Source: Symsagittifera roscoffensis (taxonomy: Eukaryota > Xenacoelomorpha > Acoela > Convolutidae). From it: a DNA stretch of 52,741 nucleotides. Shown here in pieces: positions 50,001 to 52,741 of the stretch. A model generated the notes under the pieces. The model was given only the letters and a program-made list of their open reading frames with translations, did not search any database and had not been told where the DNA came from. Made by a program: the position numbers and the translations under genes. The stretch spans positions 679 through 53,419 of the forward strand of contig NW_026971246.1 of assembly GCF_963678635.1 (NCBI RefSeq), given 5' to 3'. Numbering within the stretch: position 1 is the stretch's first letter; each line of letters starts with the position of its first letter.

Positions 50001-50727
50001 GATCTGGGACGTAGAAGAAATTAAGTCGCTAGGACTACCGGAGTATCGACAAAAGGTGACCATCTTAGTGGTAAGCACGATGCTGGCTCTGAGATGGATT
50101 GAGGAGAATATAGCGAAGTACAGAGAATCGAGAGCGCCAACAGCTGAATCGATTTATGCGATAGATTACAGCAGGAGACTGGAGTTGTTCGAGACTGCAT
50201 GCAAGGTATTCGCCATACCAGTGCAGGTCAGACACATATGGAGCCGCCTGAGATTCTTTCCTTGGTTTCATGCGACGTTAACATCCTGGTTGTATGCAGT
50301 GACGAAGGACCACATGAGGAAACATCAGAAGGAATATCGACAATTCCAAGCTGAAATAGGGCCAGATGCCTTTAAGAGACCTCTGCTAACCCATCGAAAC
50401 GCAATCACGGCGGGGTGGAAAAGAGTAGGCAGAATATCCAGAGACAATTCTAGAGCGAGGGAAACGATACTGGAGGAGGACCTGGCGAGGAATGTGAGCT
50501 TGAGTCTTCATAACTCCTTCTGCTTGAACCGGGAGTCGAAGGTGAAAGGCCTACCAAGTCAATTGAAAAGGTTGCAAGAGCAGAGAGAGTGGATGCGAGC
50601 CTATGAACAGCTGAAGGCCTGGGAGGAAATTGTGATTAGCTCCGATGACGAAGAGGCACTATTGGAACAAATTACAGTGCCAAGAACACCGGTATCAGGT
50701 ACCTCGAAGGCGAAGAACATGAGGTGA
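47083..50727 (+). CDS. Element 2 ORF3: large conserved protein of unknown function
   Basis: 1,214 codons from ATG 47083, which lies inside the end of ORF2 (ATGTCGTTGA overlap), in a different frame. In Element 1 the homologous region is fused in frame to ORF2. Features: a basic, disordered stretch at about 100-200; a conserved core from about 490 (QYVSGVMGMAYNPFL); a Cys/His group PGSC..C..H.C..C at about 683-703 that could bind zinc; AFSVPKCVRLARMS; CPCHC near 952; and a conserved C-terminus (THRNAIT, LHNSFCLNRES). No known enzyme motif, signal peptide or membrane span was recognised. Translation could depend on re-initiation at the overlap or on a frameshift. Conservation between the two elements suggests a required function in the element life cycle. 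Confidence 0.88.
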   Translation: MSLTSENPNMGMIFLSTERREKNTFEGNRDAFLGTLDGDAWQKFLSEFNREVDEDTTLDNFKEELWDTVVKFGEPVLVGTGLEEKARVELLNKMVELRKSRKTREDKCKDSSTPKQKTDNKIIKCTRGDKVGTSNMIKSTNILKARAGGRQELAGEKEVESVMIPMTPPSKDVKSRKRKRDVEGMGSPSADAVSEKDLRETAPMVLARWKTAAYKSSYEPRKLLDIEKEMENPTSSVTEEDFKPQRIKMKRGSTSGQTWEVDVGKEWVSSEHQAVGKQVTSDPLEKSKTRNTSRPWWIALETLKEMEGCLKKLNSGVARKRYSWATQQKAEVNKIELANQLKRSWQNLLKDHFEEAMRTSSSAPPLMANPFIRTAGQLMFAWSLLGIELETLTSYDKLKLGGKNLEIYRMLMQHVAKDNSGLSLARRKDATCFLRWTMSMMTDSTILACHQKAVASKTLERRVSTVILNVYQSTGIEREDGSRQSLENHRKLDEIRRFYNKKFEEEHDVHRNLASSGEYLKLNRKGEYQYVSGVMGMAYNPFLDLEAGGANRNYEVAELLKFWTEKIVEIDVVERERPSLGLVLEGMPGVISVPRSSKRVELRMGDGSGVLITNLGVVWKLLRPSWCPHPHASMIEEVTERVRLAPTEDEDLAILSIVHKLILPQVKESSEVTSGTEPARRMEPGSCLDSTCSNGEHICDGRLCVRIQSFQKEDLTTWFEDITEREKSEVQIVAECYARTTVNLATALGFFSRMCSLQSLERLESEHHLVTALSVESWPGVLQVNQKHIKSWKIGLEAEMGFPMSEAYGLPLNAKSLVGSVLANLCGSHYPLHMAMVEVSSQRVMIDKAFSVPKCVRLARMSHHSHKLLRKIRGAVPKEQRDDLSEIWGEELLGLESENASDHGKQNVVGKPAVGASSSEEVDVVHEKMMELEPLLEASGERNLRSIDLTHGDCPCHCLAQTVWYPDRANLCLIWDVEEIKSLGLPEYRQKVTILVVSTMLALRWIEENIAKYRESRAPTAESIYAIDYSRRLELFETACKVFAIPVQVRHIWSRLRFFPWFHATLTSWLYAVTKDHMRKHQKEYRQFQAEIGPDAFKRPLLTHRNAITAGWKRVGRISRDNSRARETILEEDLARNVSLSLHNSFCLNRESKVKGLPSQLKRLQEQREWMRAYEQLKAWEEIVISSDDEEALLEQITVPRTPVSGTSKAKNMR

Positions 50728-51153
50728 GCCAGTGGCTCGAAAGGAAATTCTAGAGTCTTGAGTCTTGAGAGGGAGGGGGCTTGAGCGTGAACTTGGATAA
50801 AATCTGGGTTCACGGAAAAGAAATTTTAGACGAATAAGATATTGTTATTAATATGATAGATCTAGTATATAAATCAAATTGATGCATGACAATTCTCTGA
50901 CTGAAATAGGACAAAAGAAATTTTAAATTACTAGCTTAAAAAGCGAAAATTCACAGGTGCAGGTGTGTGCAGATTTTGGTTGCTGTTTAGCGATAGTGTG
51001 AAAATTTTACAGGGTCGTGAATTTTGCAAGGTAGATAAGCTTAAGTTCGATGCAAACTTCTGTAAATGACCACTGGCACTGTATCTTGAGCAACACTCGG
51101 TTCTCTGGGACTTATTGGCAGATGACAACACACGATGAGGACATCGATCTCGA
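50728..51153 (+). other. Element 2 3' untranslated region
   Basis: About 430 bp without a gene between the ORF3 stop and the polypurine tract. It begins with a dense cluster of CTTGAG hexamers (50757-50785) and is otherwise AT-rich. Confidence 0.7.
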
Positions 51154-51165
51154 GTCCGGGGAGTA
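51154..51165 (+). promoter_or_regulatory. Element 2 polypurine tract
   Basis: GTCCGGGGAGTA directly precedes the 3' LTR and is identical to the tract before the Element 1 3' LTR. Confidence 0.75.
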
Positions 51166-52053
51166 TGTGCCAGTCGGTCATGTCTGGGGGTTTGACCTTG
51201 AGAAATACGCAATTTTGGAGTGAAATTTTAATTTTGCAAAATTCGAATTGAGCATGTCATGCTCAATTTTCTCGAACCAACTGAAAATGAAAAAGTCAGA
51301 AATCAGAACACCCGAATTAACAATTGCGGGAAACTACTCAAGAAAAAGGCAGGAAATTGCTATTCGCAATTTCTCGATACGAAATATCAAGAGAGTAGAG
51401 CTGTCTTGTCCTGAAAACAGGAGAATCGAATGCGGACTTGAGACAGAACAATTATTCGAATGGAAAGGAGTGGACTCTGAATGGAAGAGTGGACAACTCG
51501 AGTGTCCAAAGGGTTCATTCAGAGACTTTGATTCTAGAGACAAAAACTTACTTCTGTTATTGAAACTAATTGGCCTTAAAACTTATTTAGTTATATTACT
51601 TAATTCTCAAGCTGCTCAGTTATAACTTACTCCTCATACTCAGGTGCGTCGATATGTAAGTTCCAATTTAAATTTCTCGAGTGCATTTTATGATAGTTAT
51701 GTTGAGATAAGGCGAGTTTTAGGTTGATCCATCTGAAATGGATCAAAGTTCCACTGTCCAATAAAAAGTAACTAAGCGGATTGTTCCGACCCGGTTTTTA
51801 ACGGCGTTCATGTATTTTGGGTATCCCGAGACCTAAGTATGGGGACGTTTTTATTTCTAGAGTGGGGGGGTATTTTGGTAGTGGCCTTTAAGCTGTAATG
51901 GGTTCCAGTCTCATGTCGCAAGCGAACCGAATTGGCTCCGACCGTTCTTGAGGCGGAAAAACACAAGAGATAGTGTCCCTGACTCTTGAGCCAATGGTTA
52001 TAGGGCCTATTTTTCTTAAGCCTCATATGTGACTAAAGTAGGCGACTGTTACA
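51166..52053 (+). repeat. Element 2 3' LTR, 888 bp
   Basis: Same length as the 5' LTR and identical in my comparison except for one base near position 15 (T here, A in 29450-30337). AATAAA at 51760-51765 is the likely poly(A) signal, preceded by the conserved 9-bp-stem hairpin at 51722-51744. Confidence 0.95.
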
Positions 52054-52731
52054 GACCACGAGGTCACTCCTAAAAACAGGGCTACTACTTATTATATTAC
52101 TATTGTTTTTGTTCAGTAGATAAAAATCATCATCTCCATCGAAGATGGATCAACCCTTTCCCCCCAACTCCTAGCACCTCATCCTTGTCAAAACTAATCA
52201 AAATATCAGTTAAATTCAAGTCAGGACATGACAGGATGCTAAAATTCAATACAAGTTCATAAAAGTTCCCGTCCCGAGACCCTTCCGGATTCTTGAATCC
52301 GGCGAATCAAGCTCCTTAACCTCAGGTTCACGCTAACTCGGAGGGCTGGTTTTTACCCTTCACCGTTGTTCGCAACGGCCTTGCAACTATTGTAACAGCA
52401 CAATAGTTGCAACTCGGAACGTCCTCTGCTGTTCGGTAGTTCGTTGTTGTTTTTTAGTCTCGATTTTCGTACTGTTCGTAATCGCAGATAAAGTTGTTCT
52501 GTTTCTTTCTGCTATTTTAGCCAAAATGGCCGTTTTAACATTTCACAGAAATGTTACGTCATCACTTCGAAAATTTAAAATTTAGAATTCCAGAATCTTC
52601 TAGCCTTCACCGTTTGGCCAATCATTCAAATAACGTCCTTATCCGTTCTAAATCGCCAATCCGGAAGGTTCACTGCTAAAATCCTGAATTCTGCAGAGAC
52701 TGCATTTTGGCCATTCTGGTCGAATGTCACA
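52054..52731 (-). repeat. Element 1 5' LTR, segment proximal to Element 2 insertion
   Basis: 678 bp matching 5877-6554 with two substitutions seen. It ends TGTCACA, the outer terminus of Element 1. The 21 bp that precede this segment in the other LTR (5856-5876) are absent. The window closes 10 bp later, at CTAGAACAAA, presumably the flank beyond Element 1. Confidence 0.93.
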
Positions 52732-52741
52732 CTAGAACAAA

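Larger units (their letters stand above)
29450..52053 (+). mobile_element. Element 2: giant Ty3/gypsy-type LTR retrotransposon, 22.6 kb
   Basis: Bounded by 888-bp LTRs (29450-30337 and 51166-52053) differing by one base, near position 15. In order it holds an LTR, PBS-like site, 2.2-kb leader with a minisatellite, gag-pol (split by a frameshift), a spacer with 20-bp repeats, ORF2, ORF3, a 3' untranslated region, a polypurine tract and an LTR. Proteins are clearly homologous to Element 1 along their length, but the leaders are not. It is inserted in the 5' LTR of Element 1 in opposite orientation. Flanks are CTCAT and GACCA, so no 5-bp target duplication is seen, and 21 bp of the target LTR are missing. 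Confidence 0.95.
5634..52731 (-). mobile_element. Element 1: giant Ty3/gypsy-type LTR retrotransposon, interrupted by Element 2
   Basis: The outer LTR is complete at 5634-6554. The other LTR is split into 29228-29449 and 52054-52731 by Element 2. Excluding Element 2 (29450-52053) the element is about 24.5 kb, several times the usual 5-10 kb for Ty3/gypsy. In coding direction it holds an LTR, PBS-like site, leader of about 3 kb, gag-pol (26238-16636), a spacer, ORF2/ORF3 (16229-7375), a 3' untranslated region, a polypurine tract and an LTR. LTR copies are nearly identical, so insertion is recent. Flanks show GGCTA left and CTAGA right, with only CTA shared, so no clear 5-bp target duplication is seen. 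It lies 45 bp past the LINE tail. Confidence 0.9.

Noticed and set aside
41885-50727. Envelope gene in the post-pol position
   Set aside because: No signal peptide, fusion peptide, furin-type site or transmembrane span was recognised in ORF2 or ORF3; they carry coiled coils and an SGNH hydrolase instead.

Overview
The window is eukaryotic, almost certainly from an invertebrate animal genome, and consists of nested retrotransposons. A nematode host is my best guess: the first element looks like nematode non-LTR elements with a PHD-type ORF1, and possible splice acceptors end in TTTTCAG. This taxonomic call is an inference. I see no host gene, rRNA, tRNA gene or prokaryotic feature.

Layout. 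(1) 1-903: AT-rich flank with no recognisable gene. (2) About 904-5588: a decayed LINE on the + strand, with a PHD-finger ORF1, an AP-type endonuclease and a reverse transcriptase carrying stops and frameshifts. Its RT is split by a 902-bp solo LTR (3443-4344) with a perfect 5-bp target duplication, CAAAA. (3) 5634-52731: Element 1, a giant Ty3/gypsy-type LTR retrotransposon on the - strand, about 24.5 kb of its own sequence. (4) 29450-52053: Element 2, a related giant element of 22,604 bp on the + strand, inserted into the 5' LTR of Element 1. That LTR is therefore cut into 29228-29449 and 52054-52731.

Both giant elements have the same plan: LTR, primer-binding-like site, 2.3-3 kb untranslated leader with element-specific tandem repeats, one gag-pol frame, a 400-480 bp spacer, a second coding unit of about 2,950 codons, a 3' untranslated region, a polypurine tract and an LTR. 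Gag-pol holds a coiled coil, a capsid-like region, two CCHC knuckles, protease, RT, RNase H and integrase. It ends in an unexpected C-terminal domain that I read as a TARG1-like macro domain.

The second unit (ORF2 plus ORF3) is not an envelope gene. It holds an N-terminal helical and coiled-coil region, an SGNH/GDSL hydrolase domain with a complete catalytic set, a second SGNH-like domain with altered residues, and a long unknown region with conserved cysteines. In Element 2 it is two frames overlapping by 10 nt. In Element 1 the ORF2/ORF3 junction is in one frame.

Age and state. Element 2's LTRs differ by one base in 888. Element 1's LTRs differ by at least two bases in about 900, plus a 21-bp segment absent at the Element 2 insertion point. 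Both insertions look very recent, yet each carries coding breaks: a frameshift in RNase H in Element 2, and a stop plus a frameshift in ORF2 in Element 1. The order of events is LINE, then the solo-LTR ancestor and Element 1, then Element 2. The strongest candidate for an undescribed system is this family of giant retroelements with a macro domain on Pol and an SGNH-containing second polyprotein.
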